In this document: positions 53,450 to 62,520 of the stretch, one piece after another
Layout: every line of letters begins with the position of its first letter
Position numbering within the stretch: the first letter of the stretch is position 1
NCBI GenBank assembly: GCA_017465905.1
Contig: JAFTVE010000008.1
Location: 20,294 to 84,293, forward strand
Direction: 5' to 3'
Length of the DNA: 64,000 bases
From: Bacteroidaceae bacterium
GTDB taxonomy: Bacteria > Bacteroidota > Bacteroidia > Bacteroidales > Bacteroidaceae
The notes under the pieces: generated by a model
Told to the model about the DNA's origin: nothing
Databases searched by the model: none
What the model saw: only the letters and a program-made list of their open reading frames with translations
Program-made: the position numbers and the translations under genes

Positions 53450-56335
53450 ATGAAGAAAATCTTACGCAAAGTTGCCGCAATGGCATGTTGTGCATTGATG
53501 CCGTTTTTCGGTTATGCACAGTTGGGAGAAGATGTCACTTCTCTCCTGGTAGATCCAGGGATGGATGCTATTGCATCTTGGACCAACAATGGTTTCAAAT
53601 CAAGCAGTAAAGGGGATAACTACAAGCCTATGTTTGGCAAGAACTTTATAGAGCAGTGGACAGCCTCTTCGGCTGAAGAGCTTAAAAGCTTGGCCGAGAT
53701 CTCTGTAGAGCAGTCGTTGGCCGAATTGCCCAATGGAGCATATTTGTTCTCTGCAGCTTGTATCGCTTGTCAGCAGGGTGATGAGACACTTCCACTTGAG
53801 GGTGTTTATCTCTATGCCAATGGTACAGAGACACCGGTTGCTACAGGTAATGGTGCCCCTAAGCGCTTCTACGCTTTGGCAGTGGTAACAGACGGTAACT
53901 TGACCGTTGGTTTCAAGACTACTGCAACAACATCGGCCAACTGGGTTGCTTGGGACAATGCACAACTCCGTTACTATTCAGATGTTAATGTGGATGCTGC
54001 TCAGGCTGTGGCTATACTTTCATTGCAGGAGTCATTGACTGCCAGTGAGGCTTATGCTGACTCTATCAAGATGCAAATCAGCGTATACGAAGCCTTGGCA
54101 AGTGCTGCTGCGACAGCAAAGGAACTCATTGCCAATGGTGGTACTGCTGATGCTGCTATCGCAGCGAAGGAGGCTTTGGAGGCTGCTATGGATGCAGCTG
54201 ATGCTTCTATCGCAGCTTATGAGAGCCTGATGGCTGAGGTTACTGAGAGCACAGGCATCTTCGATTCATACAGTTCCTCTGAGGATGCTGAGTATATCAT
54301 CAAGGAGTTGGAAGCTCTGCAACAGACTCTCAATGCAGCCAATAAGATGTACGAAGATGCTGCAAGCGACACTGCTGCTGTAAATGCCCAGATTTCAAGC
54401 TTGGATATTGCTGCAGCTGCTGTTGTCGTAGGTGTAGAGATTTATGTATGTCTCGACTCTATCGACTATATCCTCGGTAATTGTGAGGTTGGTACCAAGT
54501 ATGGTTGCTTCTCACAGGCTTGGATTGATAAAATTAGTGAGATGGCTGTAGAAATCAATGCTTATTATGCCAGCTATCAAGATGGTTCAATGACTGCAAG
54601 CGAACTGCTTCCTTATATTGAAGCTGCATATGAAACGATGACAGCATTTTGGCAGTCAATGATTACCATCGACTTCTCTCTCCCGCTCAATTCTCGCCTG
54701 TTCCCCTACTCAGCCGACATTGAAGAGGAGGTTATGGCACACGATCGTTTGTTCATGGGTGATGAGGGTCCTTGGAGTTTCGGTGAGTTGACTACTGAGA
54801 GCTCAATCACTTACTGGACCTTGGATAATGCTAGCTGTGACGAAGGCTATATAGAAGATGGTAAGGAGGCAACAGGTGCTAATGGCATTTATACATGGCA
54901 CGACAATGTTCCCACTTCATGGCATTATATCAGAACCGACGGTCTCGCTCACGGTGTACATGGCAAGCCTTTGTTGGCTATCTTTACAGCTTCGGCCGAT
55001 GCTGTTTATCAGTTCCGCGCAACCGTGTCTGCACAGGATAAGAATCGTGTTGACAAGAACCGTGGCGACTTGCGTACCTATGCATTCTACATTCAGAATG
55101 GTTCCGATGCTCTGAACCAGATTGGTGAGCCCGTGTCATATAACTATGGTACTGATCCTGCCAACCACAACTTCTTCGTTAACATGAAGGCTGGTGATAA
55201 GATTGCCATCACATTGGCCGATACTCGCCACAGCTCTAATGGTAACCAGTTGGTAAAGATGGATACTCTCTACGTATTGGGTAATAAGGATGAGGAGAAT
55301 GGCTTTACCAAGGCCGATGCCGAGGCTAGTGGCTTGATGTTCTTCAATGCCTATACACCTGCTGAGGACTGGAGTGCACTGCCTGCAGCTATTGAGAAGG
55401 GTAAGGGTGTATTGGCCGAAACTAAGGATAAGGTAGGCGTTGGCTTTGCTATGCTCGACAGTGCTGCCTATGCAGCTCTCGACTCTGTGGTTGTTGCAGC
55501 CGAGAATATGTTGGCCGTTCAGCTTGCATCTCAGCCCGAGGTTGACCATACAGTGAAGTCTGTTGATACCTATATCGAGGCTCTCTATGCATCGGCCGGC
55601 TATGCTATCTGCTTGGCTTCTGAGGAGCTCCCTGTTGACACTCTCGTTGACTTCACCGATTGGCAGATGCTTCCTGACGGACTCTACTATATCCAGGATG
55701 CTACCACAGGCAAGTATATCACTGCTCCCAACAGCGATGCCGACAAGCAGAGTGTATTGATCAGTCCGCTTATCGACTCTACAATGACCCAGCAGAATGC
55801 TCAGGTATGGCACCTTGCCTATGCCGATACTTGTGGTGCTTATGCACTCGGTACCTATAAGAACGACGGTTCTACATGGACCATCGAGCAGGAGACAGAG
55901 TGTGGAATGGACCAGAGCCTTGGCTTCTACCACATTGCCGAGAACATCCAGGCTCGTACAGGTAGTGTACACTTCGTGCTCGATCCCGCCAGCGTACTGT
56001 GGCGTACCTTCCGTATCTACTTCAACGGTACACGTTACTGTCTCGTAGGTGGTACAGGTGACTTCGCCAAGGGTTGGACCAACGTTATGCTCCCAGGTGC
56101 CGACAAGGCAGGCCGTGGCAATGGCGCAGCCTTCAACTTCGGCTGGAACCTCATTCCGTTCACTCCGGGCGTAGGTCCTGATGACAGTGTTGACAGCGTG
56201 GTTGCTCCTGTTGTATCGGTAAGCTACTACAACCTCATGGGTGTACAGATGGCCCAGCCTGAAGCTGGTGTAGCTATCAAGCGCATCGTACGTGCCGATG
56301 GTACGGTTGAGGCTGTAAAGGTTTTGGTAAAGTAA
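53450..56335 (+). CDS. Secreted multidomain surface protein with Bacteroidales C-terminal tail
   Basis: 961 residues. Signal peptide ending FFGYAQ. About 25-178: carbohydrate-binding/galactose-binding-like beta sandwich (LPNGAYLFSAACIACQQGDE). About 185-330: Ala-rich helical bundle like FIVAR repeats. About 400-640: a second beta region with WHYIRTDGLAHGVHGKPLL. About 740-900: RICIN/trefoil-like stretch with LPDGLYYIQDATTGKYITA. The C-terminus SYYNLMGVQMAQPEAGVAI followed by ADGTVEAVKVLVK is a sorting-type tail known in Bacteroidales exported proteins. No catalytic motif recognised. Role probably adhesion or binding. Confidence 0.65.
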   Translation: MKKILRKVAAMACCALMPFFGYAQLGEDVTSLLVDPGMDAIASWTNNGFKSSSKGDNYKPMFGKNFIEQWTASSAEELKSLAEISVEQSLAELPNGAYLFSAACIACQQGDETLPLEGVYLYANGTETPVATGNGAPKRFYALAVVTDGNLTVGFKTTATTSANWVAWDNAQLRYYSDVNVDAAQAVAILSLQESLTASEAYADSIKMQISVYEALASAAATAKELIANGGTADAAIAAKEALEAAMDAADASIAAYESLMAEVTESTGIFDSYSSSEDAEYIIKELEALQQTLNAANKMYEDAASDTAAVNAQISSLDIAAAAVVVGVEIYVCLDSIDYILGNCEVGTKYGCFSQAWIDKISEMAVEINAYYASYQDGSMTASELLPYIEAAYETMTAFWQSMITIDFSLPLNSRLFPYSADIEEEVMAHDRLFMGDEGPWSFGELTTESSITYWTLDNASCDEGYIEDGKEATGANGIYTWHDNVPTSWHYIRTDGLAHGVHGKPLLAIFTASADAVYQFRATVSAQDKNRVDKNRGDLRTYAFYIQNGSDALNQIGEPVSYNYGTDPANHNFFVNMKAGDKIAITLADTRHSSNGNQLVKMDTLYVLGNKDEENGFTKADAEASGLMFFNAYTPAEDWSALPAAIEKGKGVLAETKDKVGVGFAMLDSAAYAALDSVVVAAENMLAVQLASQPEVDHTVKSVDTYIEALYASAGYAICLASEELPVDTLVDFTDWQMLPDGLYYIQDATTGKYITAPNSDADKQSVLISPLIDSTMTQQNAQVWHLAYADTCGAYALGTYKNDGSTWTIEQETECGMDQSLGFYHIAENIQARTGSVHFVLDPASVLWRTFRIYFNGTRYCLVGGTGDFAKGWTNVMLPGADKAGRGNGAAFNFGWNLIPFTPGVGPDDSVDSVVAPVVSVSYYNLMGVQMAQPEAGVAIKRIVRADGTVEAVKVLVK

Positions 56336-56356
56336 TACCGATAATCTGATAATTCC

Positions 56357-56388
56357 AAGCCCTTTCTCTCCGGAGGAGGGGCTTTTTT
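56357..56388 (+). terminator. Terminator after the 961-residue protein gene
   Basis: AAGCCC (from 56357) pairs with GGGGCTT around TTTCTCTCCGGAGGA, followed by a run of T. Good Rho-independent signal. Confidence 0.85.
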
Positions 56389-56420
56389 GTGTTTATCGGA
56401 AAAGTAATGTGGGGTATTCT

Positions 56421-56452
56421 TGCATAAAGTCATTTTTTTGCACTACTTTTGT
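56421..56452 (+). promoter_or_regulatory. Promoter of the 536-residue surface protein gene
   Basis: TTG (56421-56423), 21 bases, TACTTTTG (56445-56452), about 48 bases before the ATG. Confidence 0.55.
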
Positions 56453-56500
56453 GCCGAATAAAACATTGAAGCATCATTTTACTAACTAAAAACTATTTTT

Positions 56501-58111
56501 ATGAGAAAGATTTTTACATTTTTTTTCATGTCAATGTTCCTTATGATAGGGACAGCCGTGGCGCAGAGCGATGGCGCTACATCATTTGAGCTTGTGGATG
56601 TCACCCCCGCAGACAGTGCATTGGTTACTACCGTATACAACATCCGTCTTCAGTTCAATAAGGAGGTTACAGCTACTCTTCCTGAAGGTGGTATCGATGT
56701 GGTGAACAACGACACCAAGGAGGTTGTCAAGATTACCCGAATCTATGAAGATGAATGGATGGATAAGAGTTGCGTAATCTTCCAATTCGAGCAAATTGTA
56801 GTTCCTGGCAAGGATGGTGAGGGCGAAGAGTTGCGCGATCAGTATATCGAGACTCCCGGCGAGTATACCTACACCATTCCCGCAGGTTGTATCAAGAGTG
56901 TCGACGGCGATGAGTTTGCCGCACGCACATTTACCTTCACCGTTGTGGGTACCTTTGCAGTAGAGAGCTATTCACCCCAGTCTACCGAACTGCTTGACAA
57001 GATTCAGCTCACCTTCGCTGAGGAGATTACCGATGTGAAGTTCCCCAACAGTGGTCTCTACCTTGTAGACTACTATTGGACACCCGTAGTAGGCATCAAG
57101 AATGATGTAACCATCAGTGATGACAAGAAGACCGTGACTCTTGAGCTTGAGGAACCCCTTACTGTTCCTGGACAATACAGTCTTGATCTCTATCAGGGAG
57201 TATTCGTAAGCAAGAGTGGTATCAGCGCATACAGTTCTTTGATGTTCAACATTATTGACACTAGACCCTCATACTCGCTCAACTACGAAGATGGTGAGAA
57301 GGTAGAGCAGCTCGGCAACCTCGAGATTACCTTCAAAAACGTCAAGGAGGTCAAGCTCGTTGAGGGTGCCGAAAGTGTTGTTGCTTATCTCCCCGGCGGT
57401 GGTGAGGCCACAGGTACCGCTACATTGGCCGATGGCAAGATTACCGTATCGTTCAGCCAGGCATTTACCGAGGAGGGCATCTACACCTTCGCAATCCCTG
57501 CAGGCATGTTCACTATGGATGGTGTGCCCAATGAGGCACGTGAACTCAACGTCACCCTCTTCACCTTCACCGTAACACCGCTTGAGGTGGTTAGCGTGAC
57601 TCCCCAGGTAGGTGTTGTTGACACCCTCTCACGCATTGTCATCGAGTTCAATCAGGAGGTTACCCTCACTTATGATGAGAACTGGCAGCAGATCTCACGC
57701 GAGATTGCCCTTACTTGCGGTGACAAGGTTTATACCCTGACCTATAACTCAATGTCGAACCTCAGCAACAAGATTGAGTACCTTGTCAATGCTCAGTGGA
57801 CTGGCTATGAGTATGAGTCGACACCCATTACCGAGGCTGGTACCTATACATTGAATCTTGCTGATGTCATCGTAGACCACGCAGCAGAGGATTATGTTGA
57901 CGAGTGGGGCTACCCCAACAAGATGTGGCACGAGAAGGGCAAGCATTGCGAGGGTACCTACACCTGGACTATCGGTGATGGCAACGCCATCAAGGTAGTG
58001 GCTCCCGAGGCTGGTGAGCAGGTTATCTACGACCTCCTTGGCCGCCGCATCGAGAAGATTACCGGTGCCGGTATCTATATTGTCAATGGCAAGAAGGTTG
58101 TGATTAAGTGA
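56501..58111 (+). CDS. Secreted Ig-like-repeat protein with short C-terminal sorting-type tail
   Basis: 536 residues. Signal peptide ending GTAVAQ. Four SbsA-type Ig-like domains at about 27-150, 151-255, 256-365 and 366-490. They share a pattern of an Asn/Pro turn, IxLxFNKEVT-like strand and a PGxYxxxIPAG element (for instance TPGEYTYTIPAGC, EEGIYTFAIPAGM). The tail VIYDLLGRRIEKI and GIYIVNGKKVVIK is almost the same as the scaffold protein's end (IYIVNGKKVVTK). No catalytic site. Probably exported by the same route as the scaffold and the protease. Confidence 0.68.
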   Translation: MRKIFTFFFMSMFLMIGTAVAQSDGATSFELVDVTPADSALVTTVYNIRLQFNKEVTATLPEGGIDVVNNDTKEVVKITRIYEDEWMDKSCVIFQFEQIVVPGKDGEGEELRDQYIETPGEYTYTIPAGCIKSVDGDEFAARTFTFTVVGTFAVESYSPQSTELLDKIQLTFAEEITDVKFPNSGLYLVDYYWTPVVGIKNDVTISDDKKTVTLELEEPLTVPGQYSLDLYQGVFVSKSGISAYSSLMFNIIDTRPSYSLNYEDGEKVEQLGNLEITFKNVKEVKLVEGAESVVAYLPGGGEATGTATLADGKITVSFSQAFTEEGIYTFAIPAGMFTMDGVPNEARELNVTLFTFTVTPLEVVSVTPQVGVVDTLSRIVIEFNQEVTLTYDENWQQISREIALTCGDKVYTLTYNSMSNLSNKIEYLVNAQWTGYEYESTPITEAGTYTLNLADVIVDHAAEDYVDEWGYPNKMWHEKGKHCEGTYTWTIGDGNAIKVVAPEAGEQVIYDLLGRRIEKITGAGIYIVNGKKVVIK

Positions 58112-58207
58112 GTGCAGAAGACTGCTTGCAGGCTTATGCCGAGCGTGAGCAACTAAAACGAAGTTAAAGTTGTGATTAAGTAATATAGAACTTGAATATT
58201 CTGCATA

Positions 58208-58239
58208 AATAAAGGAGGGTCCGCGGGCCCTCCTTTATT
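58208..58239. terminator. Bidirectional terminator between convergent genes
   Basis: AATAAAGGAGGG (58208-58219) and CCCTCCTTTATT (58228-58239) form a perfect 12-bp stem with U-rich tracts on both sides. Serves the 56501 gene and the TlpA-like gene at 58268. Confidence 0.9.
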
Positions 58240-58267
58240 GTTTCTGTATGTCTTTGTTGTATCGTCC

Positions 58268-59437
58268 TTACTCCTGTTGGTCAAGATAGTAGAGGTCGCC
58301 GGAGAGGATTTGCTCGGTACGCATCACGACATCGTCAATGTCCATGTTGAGCGATACAGCGAGGCCCTCGGGCTCTACAACGATGATTTTCGGTGTGCTG
58401 TCTACGCCGAAGAGCTTGGCTGCAGGGGAGGCAGCGCCAGCGCCGTCGCATGCGTGGAGCCAGCTTTCGCGGCTGATTCCCTTGCTTTCTACGGCTGCTT
58501 GCCATGCAGACTTGTCGGTGTCGAGAGCGACGCTAATGATGACAAACTGGTCTTGGTGCTCCTTTATGACTTCGTGCAGGCGCAACAGTTCGTCAAGGGA
58601 GGCGGCAGATGATTCACAGTCGGATTTCCAGAAGTGGAGCACTACGTAGCGTCCGCGGTAGTCGGAGAGGCGCTTGCTGTCGCCCGTGAGCAGAGGCAGA
58701 GTGATGTCAGGTACCTCATTGCCCACCTTCATGCTGGCAGATAGTACACTGTTGCGTAGCGAGAGGTAGTAGGGATGTGTGTGCAACGTAGTGGATACGG
58801 CATTGAGCATCTGTCCGGCATAGACGTCGGTGAGCTTGGGCAGCAGGGTGTGCTCTGTCACGAAGGGCATCATGGGCGATGCGTTGTGCTCGATGAGGAA
58901 ACGTATCACCTGTGACTCTGTCTTGATGGCCACTTGAGCCTTGAGGCGCTTGATGGCGCTCTTGCCTTCGGGGCTCGCTGTCCATGCCTGACCATGTTGC
59001 TGCTCCAAGGCAGCCACCTTGTCGGCTACCTCGCGGGCTGCCTCGGCGAGGATGGCTTGATACTGGGCATAAGTGTCGTTGGTGGGGGTGCCGCTGACTG
59101 TGCTCTGCTCGGGGTTACTGGCCAATGCGGTATTGACGGCCACCTCGCCCGGCTCCACGAAGAGGGCGATGCTACCTGCCTCGCCAAAGCTTGTGAGGGT
59201 GTACTGCAGGGCAGGAGCATCTTGCGCAAGTTCATGCGTGAGTGTATACTTGCCTCGCTTCACCTTGGCTGTGGCTACTGTGATTTGATTGCCCAGCTCG
59301 TCGGTACGGGTGAGGCTTACTTTCTTGACTTTGGTGTCGTTGTCGGCAATGGTGCCGTTGATGATGCAGGTCTCTTGCGCGCTCACAGCCATGCAGGCTA
59401 TCGCTGCTATGATGGTTGATAGGGTTCTGTGCTTCAT
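58268..59437 (-). CDS. TlpA-like thioredoxin-fold protein with DUF4369-like domain, CxxS active site
   Basis: 389 residues. Signal peptide ending CMAVSA. DUF4369-like N-terminal beta domain (about 20-115), helical middle, and a thioredoxin fold about 245-389. The redox motif WKSDCESS has Cys274 followed by Ser277 where TlpA/ResA have a second Cys, so this paralogue cannot form the usual active-site disulfide. STPKIIVVEPEGLAV has the cis-Pro. Periplasmic. First of three tandem paralogues by position, each separated by a copy of a 154-bp repeat or similar gap. Confidence 0.8.
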   Translation of the reverse strand: MKHRTLSTIIAAIACMAVSAQETCIINGTIADNDTKVKKVSLTRTDELGNQITVATAKVKRGKYTLTHELAQDAPALQYTLTSFGEAGSIALFVEPGEVAVNTALASNPEQSTVSGTPTNDTYAQYQAILAEAAREVADKVAALEQQHGQAWTASPEGKSAIKRLKAQVAIKTESQVIRFLIEHNASPMMPFVTEHTLLPKLTDVYAGQMLNAVSTTLHTHPYYLSLRNSVLSASMKVGNEVPDITLPLLTGDSKRLSDYRGRYVVLHFWKSDCESSAASLDELLRLHEVIKEHQDQFVIISVALDTDKSAWQAAVESKGISRESWLHACDGAGAASPAAKLFGVDSTPKIIVVEPEGLAVSLNMDIDDVVMRTEQILSGDLYYLDQQE

Positions 59438-59471
59438 ATTCCTTATATCTTTATAGTTATTTTAGGAGTTT

Positions 59472-59625
59472 TACCCCCTCCGCTCCATTACGCTGAAGCT
59501 TCATTTCGCTCGTCCCCCTTAAAGGGCGACAGTTCTTTTTTAATTAGTATCTTTCGTTACATCCCCAGTGAACTCTGCACTGTCCCTCTTTAAGGGGGAC
59601 GAGCACGAAGTGCGGAGGGGGTAAC
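59472..59625. mobile_element. 154-bp inverted-repeat element, copy 1 (MITE-like)
   Basis: It starts TTACCCCCTCCGCTCCATTA and ends CGAAGTGCGGAGGGGGTAA. Terminal regions of about 45 bp are imperfect inverses, including GCTCGTCCCCCTTAAAG against CTTTAAGGGGGACGAGC. Both copies have the same length and orientation and share about 50 bp of following sequence. No coding capacity. Whether it is mobile is inference. Confidence 0.7.
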
Positions 59626-59691
59626 CGTTATTCATAGTAAAACATTTGGCCTTTAACTCCTTTTTATCTCCCTTTATATCCTGATAGTTTC

Positions 59692-60837
59692 TCAATTCCC
59701 ATCCACTATCCCCTTCAGTTTCTTCACCATCTCTTCGCCGCGAAGCTCGAATGCCACGACATTGCCTTCGGGGTCAATGAGGGCGGTGAAGGGCACGCCC
59801 TTGACATTGAAGAGCTTGATGACATCGCTGTTCCAACCTTTGAGGGTGGATATGTGTATCCAGTTCTTGTGTGTAAGTTGGTTCTTGGCGATGCAGTTGA
59901 CCCAGTCATCGTGCTTGCTGTCGATGGAGTAGCTGAGAACCACGAGGTTGTCGCTGTTCTCAGAGTATGCGAGCGCCTGCTTCATGTAGGGGAACTCGCG
60001 GCGGCAGGGTGCGCACCAGCTGGCCCAGAAGTCGATGAAGACGTACTTGCCACGCAGGTCTGATAGCGACAGTTCCTCGCCCTCGGGAGTGCGTCCGCTG
60101 ATGTCGGGAGCCTCGGAGCCTACCTTGAGGTTGGCGGCACGTATGTCGTTGACCAGCTCCTTGTAGAGCGGTTGCTTGTGCATCTCCTGCGGCACGGCAT
60201 CGAGGAAGGTCTGTATCATGTCGGTATCGAAGGTGGGCACCATGGCGTACTTGATGATGTAGAGCGTTACGGGTGAGTCGAGGTGCTGGACGATGAAGTC
60301 CATGATGGCCACCTTGAAGTGCATGTTGTTGACGTAGAAGGTGGGCGAGGTGTACTTCATCTCGGCCTGCATGTCGCCCTTGATGTCGGCTGGGATATTC
60401 TCCATCACGGCTTTCATGCGCTCCTTGCTCTCCTTGATGCAGCGGTCGTTGAGGTCGAGGTAGGCCTGATAGATGTCGTTGCTCGGCGTGCCTGCTATGT
60501 CGGCACCTACGGGGTAGGCGGCATCGAAGGGACCTACGCTGATTTCACCCTCCTCGAGGTAGATCTGTATGGCACCGTTGTCGAAGCCGGTGATGTTGCA
60601 CAGGGCCAACTGCTCGGGGGCTGTGCCTTCGAAGGTGAACTTGTTGTCTACCACGGGGGCTGTGGCGATGACTACCATCTGTCCGTCGACAAGCTCCTCG
60701 AGCTTCACCTCCTTGACGGTTTCTTCACTGTAGCAGAGCTTGCTGCTGCTCATTTCGCCCCTGATGACGAACTTTCTCTCCTGTGCCGTAGCCAAGGTGG
60801 CTATGGCCAGCAATGTTAATGTGATTAGTTTTCTCAT
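59692..60837 (-). CDS. TlpA-like thiol-disulfide oxidoreductase with DUF4369-like domain
   Basis: 381 residues. Signal peptide ending ATLATAQ. DUF4369-like beta domain about 20-115, helical region, and thioredoxin fold with the WASWCAPCRREFPYMKQ active site. A cis-Pro element, GVPFTALIDPEGNVV, follows. A periplasmic or outer-membrane-facing thiol reductase. Substrate unknown. Paralogous to its two neighbours, and flanked by the 154-bp element on both sides. Confidence 0.88.
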   Translation of the reverse strand: MRKLITLTLLAIATLATAQERKFVIRGEMSSSKLCYSEETVKEVKLEELVDGQMVVIATAPVVDNKFTFEGTAPEQLALCNITGFDNGAIQIYLEEGEISVGPFDAAYPVGADIAGTPSNDIYQAYLDLNDRCIKESKERMKAVMENIPADIKGDMQAEMKYTSPTFYVNNMHFKVAIMDFIVQHLDSPVTLYIIKYAMVPTFDTDMIQTFLDAVPQEMHKQPLYKELVNDIRAANLKVGSEAPDISGRTPEGEELSLSDLRGKYVFIDFWASWCAPCRREFPYMKQALAYSENSDNLVVLSYSIDSKHDDWVNCIAKNQLTHKNWIHISTLKGWNSDVIKLFNVKGVPFTALIDPEGNVVAFELRGEEMVKKLKGIVDGN

Positions 60838-60864
60838 ATGGGTTTGTTTTTTGTTTAGAGAGTA

Positions 60865-61018
60865 TTACCCCCTCCGCTCCATTACGCCTTGCTTCATTTC
60901 GCTCGTCCCCCTTAAAGGGCGACAGTTCTTTTTTAATTAGTATCGTTCGCTACTTTCCCCAGTGGACTCTGCACTGTCCCTCTTTAAGGGGGACGAGCAC
61001 GAAGTGCGGAGGGGGTAA
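60865..61018. mobile_element. 154-bp inverted-repeat element, copy 2 (MITE-like)
   Basis: Same termini and length as the 59472-59625 copy, with few substitutions and small compensating indels (for example GAAGCTTCATTT against CTTGCTTCATTT). Followed again by CCGTTATTCATAGT and a run of AACTCCATTTATCTCC words. Confidence 0.7.
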
Positions 61019-61093
61019 CCGTTATTCATAGTCAAAACATTTGACCTTTAACTCCATTTAACTCCTTATTATCTCCATTCATCTCCTAAAATT

Positions 61094-62191
61094 TTACTTC
61101 AGCCTCTCCTCCAGGAACTCCCGTAGCTGTTCGCCCCGTAGGCCTGTGGCAATGATTTGGTTGTTCTCGTTGAGGACGAAGAGTGCAGGCACGCCCGTTA
61201 TGTTGTAGAGGCTGATGAGGTCGCACTTCCATCCCTTGAGCGACGACACGTTTATCCACGTCAGTCCGTCCTTCTCGATGGCCTTTTCCCAAGCAGCCTT
61301 GTTGGTGTCGAGCGATACGCCGATGATTTCCAGCCCCAGCGGGTGCAGCTCATCGTACAGCTTGCGCAGGGCGGGGTTGTTGAGGCGGCAGGGGCCGCAC
61401 CAGCTTGCCCAGAAGTCGATAATCTTGATCTTGCCCTTCACGCTGCTCATCGTCACGGCATTGCCCTGTGGGTCGGTGAGCGTGAAGTCGGGTGCTTGGG
61501 CACCGCCCTCGGTCTTCTCCAGGCGCTTGATGCGCTCCTTGATGATGCGCCCGTACTGGCTACCCTTGGCGCCCTCGCCCAGCGTGGCATACATGCTGCG
61601 TGTATCGCGCAGACTCGCCTCGCGCATGAGCAGGTTCGAGTAGATGGTGTAGGCTGCTATGATGTTGTCGTTGCTGCCGAGGAACGTGTTGGTCAGCTCC
61701 CTCAAGGCGTTCTGCTGACGCTGCAGCGAGTCGTTCACCTGGCTGGCGCTGCGGAATTTGCGTGCCGTGCGCAGCGAGTCGTAGCGGCTCTGCATACCGT
61801 CGATAGCCTTGCGCATGGCGGCAGACTCCTTCATGTGTGCCGTGTAGCTGTCGTTGAGCTGTCCGCCACGGATGTAGTAGTTGTCGCCCTCGCTAAGGTA
61901 TGCCTCATAGGTCACTCCGGGTTCGGCAAAGAGGGTGAAGCCACCAGCAAAGCCGTCCACCACGAGCTGTGCCACCACAGGCTCCTCGGCGACGGCCGTC
62001 AGCGTGAACTTTCCTCGCTTGAAGTCGCAGTAGCCCAGCGTGTCCGTCTGCTCCTCGCCCGAGCGTGCGAGCAAGTACAGCCGTCCCTTCTTGATACCCT
62101 CAATCTTACCCTTTATCGCGATGTCTCCAGCCTGCGCCATCGAGGTCAGTACGCACAGGAGCATCAGTGTCAGTAGTGTGGTCTTTTTCAT
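61094..62191 (-). CDS. TlpA-like thiol-disulfide oxidoreductase with DUF4369-like domain
   Basis: 365 residues. Signal peptide ending TSMAQA. DUF4369-like domain about 22-115; thioredoxin fold about 225-365 with WASWCGPCRLNNPALRK, the canonical WCGPC, and the cis-Pro element GVPALFVLNENNQII. The best-preserved member of the triplet. Transcription from its own upstream region is likely, since 329 bp with a -7-like TACCTTTG (62215-62208) precede it. Confidence 0.9.
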   Translation of the reverse strand: MKKTTLLTLMLLCVLTSMAQAGDIAIKGKIEGIKKGRLYLLARSGEEQTDTLGYCDFKRGKFTLTAVAEEPVVAQLVVDGFAGGFTLFAEPGVTYEAYLSEGDNYYIRGGQLNDSYTAHMKESAAMRKAIDGMQSRYDSLRTARKFRSASQVNDSLQRQQNALRELTNTFLGSNDNIIAAYTIYSNLLMREASLRDTRSMYATLGEGAKGSQYGRIIKERIKRLEKTEGGAQAPDFTLTDPQGNAVTMSSVKGKIKIIDFWASWCGPCRLNNPALRKLYDELHPLGLEIIGVSLDTNKAAWEKAIEKDGLTWINVSSLKGWKCDLISLYNITGVPALFVLNENNQIIATGLRGEQLREFLEERLK

Positions 62192-62308
62192 ATTCTTTTG
62201 TATATGCTACAAAGGTATATCTTTTTGGCTTAATCTCCAAAAGATATGACAATAACCTTTGGGGGGCTTGCGAGGCGTGACCAAACTGTCTTGAATTTCT
62301 GCAATCGG

Positions 62309-62352
62309 TGAAAAACAAAAATCCCCGACGCCACATCACGTGGAATCGGGGA
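62309..62352 (-). terminator. Rho-independent terminator for the M15 peptidase transcript
   Basis: TCCCCGA (minus, 62352-62346) pairs with TCGGGGA (62328-62322), with inner CCAC/GTGG. TTTTTGTTTTTC follows on the minus strand. It lies 169 bp past the M15 stop. Confidence 0.8.
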
Positions 62353-62520
62353 CAACCCTTAAAAATATATTTTTAGGAGATAAAGGAAGATAAATGGAGA
62401 TATACTCCGCTTTGCTTCGTTTTAGGTAGATAAAGGCCATTAGCTCTTTCGCGCGTAATAACTATTAGCATTTATCTCCATTTAACTCCTCCTATCTCCC
62501 CTTATCTCCATTTAACACCA
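62353..62520. repeat. GGAGATAAATGGAGAT-type purine-rich words in the M15-TlpA gap
   Basis: GGAGATAAAGGAAGATAAAT words at 62376-62401 are inverted as ATTTATCTCCATTTAACTCC and CTTATCTCCATTTAAC at 62470-62517. The same words occur at 59655-59675 and 61040-61085. No gene. Confidence 0.6.
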
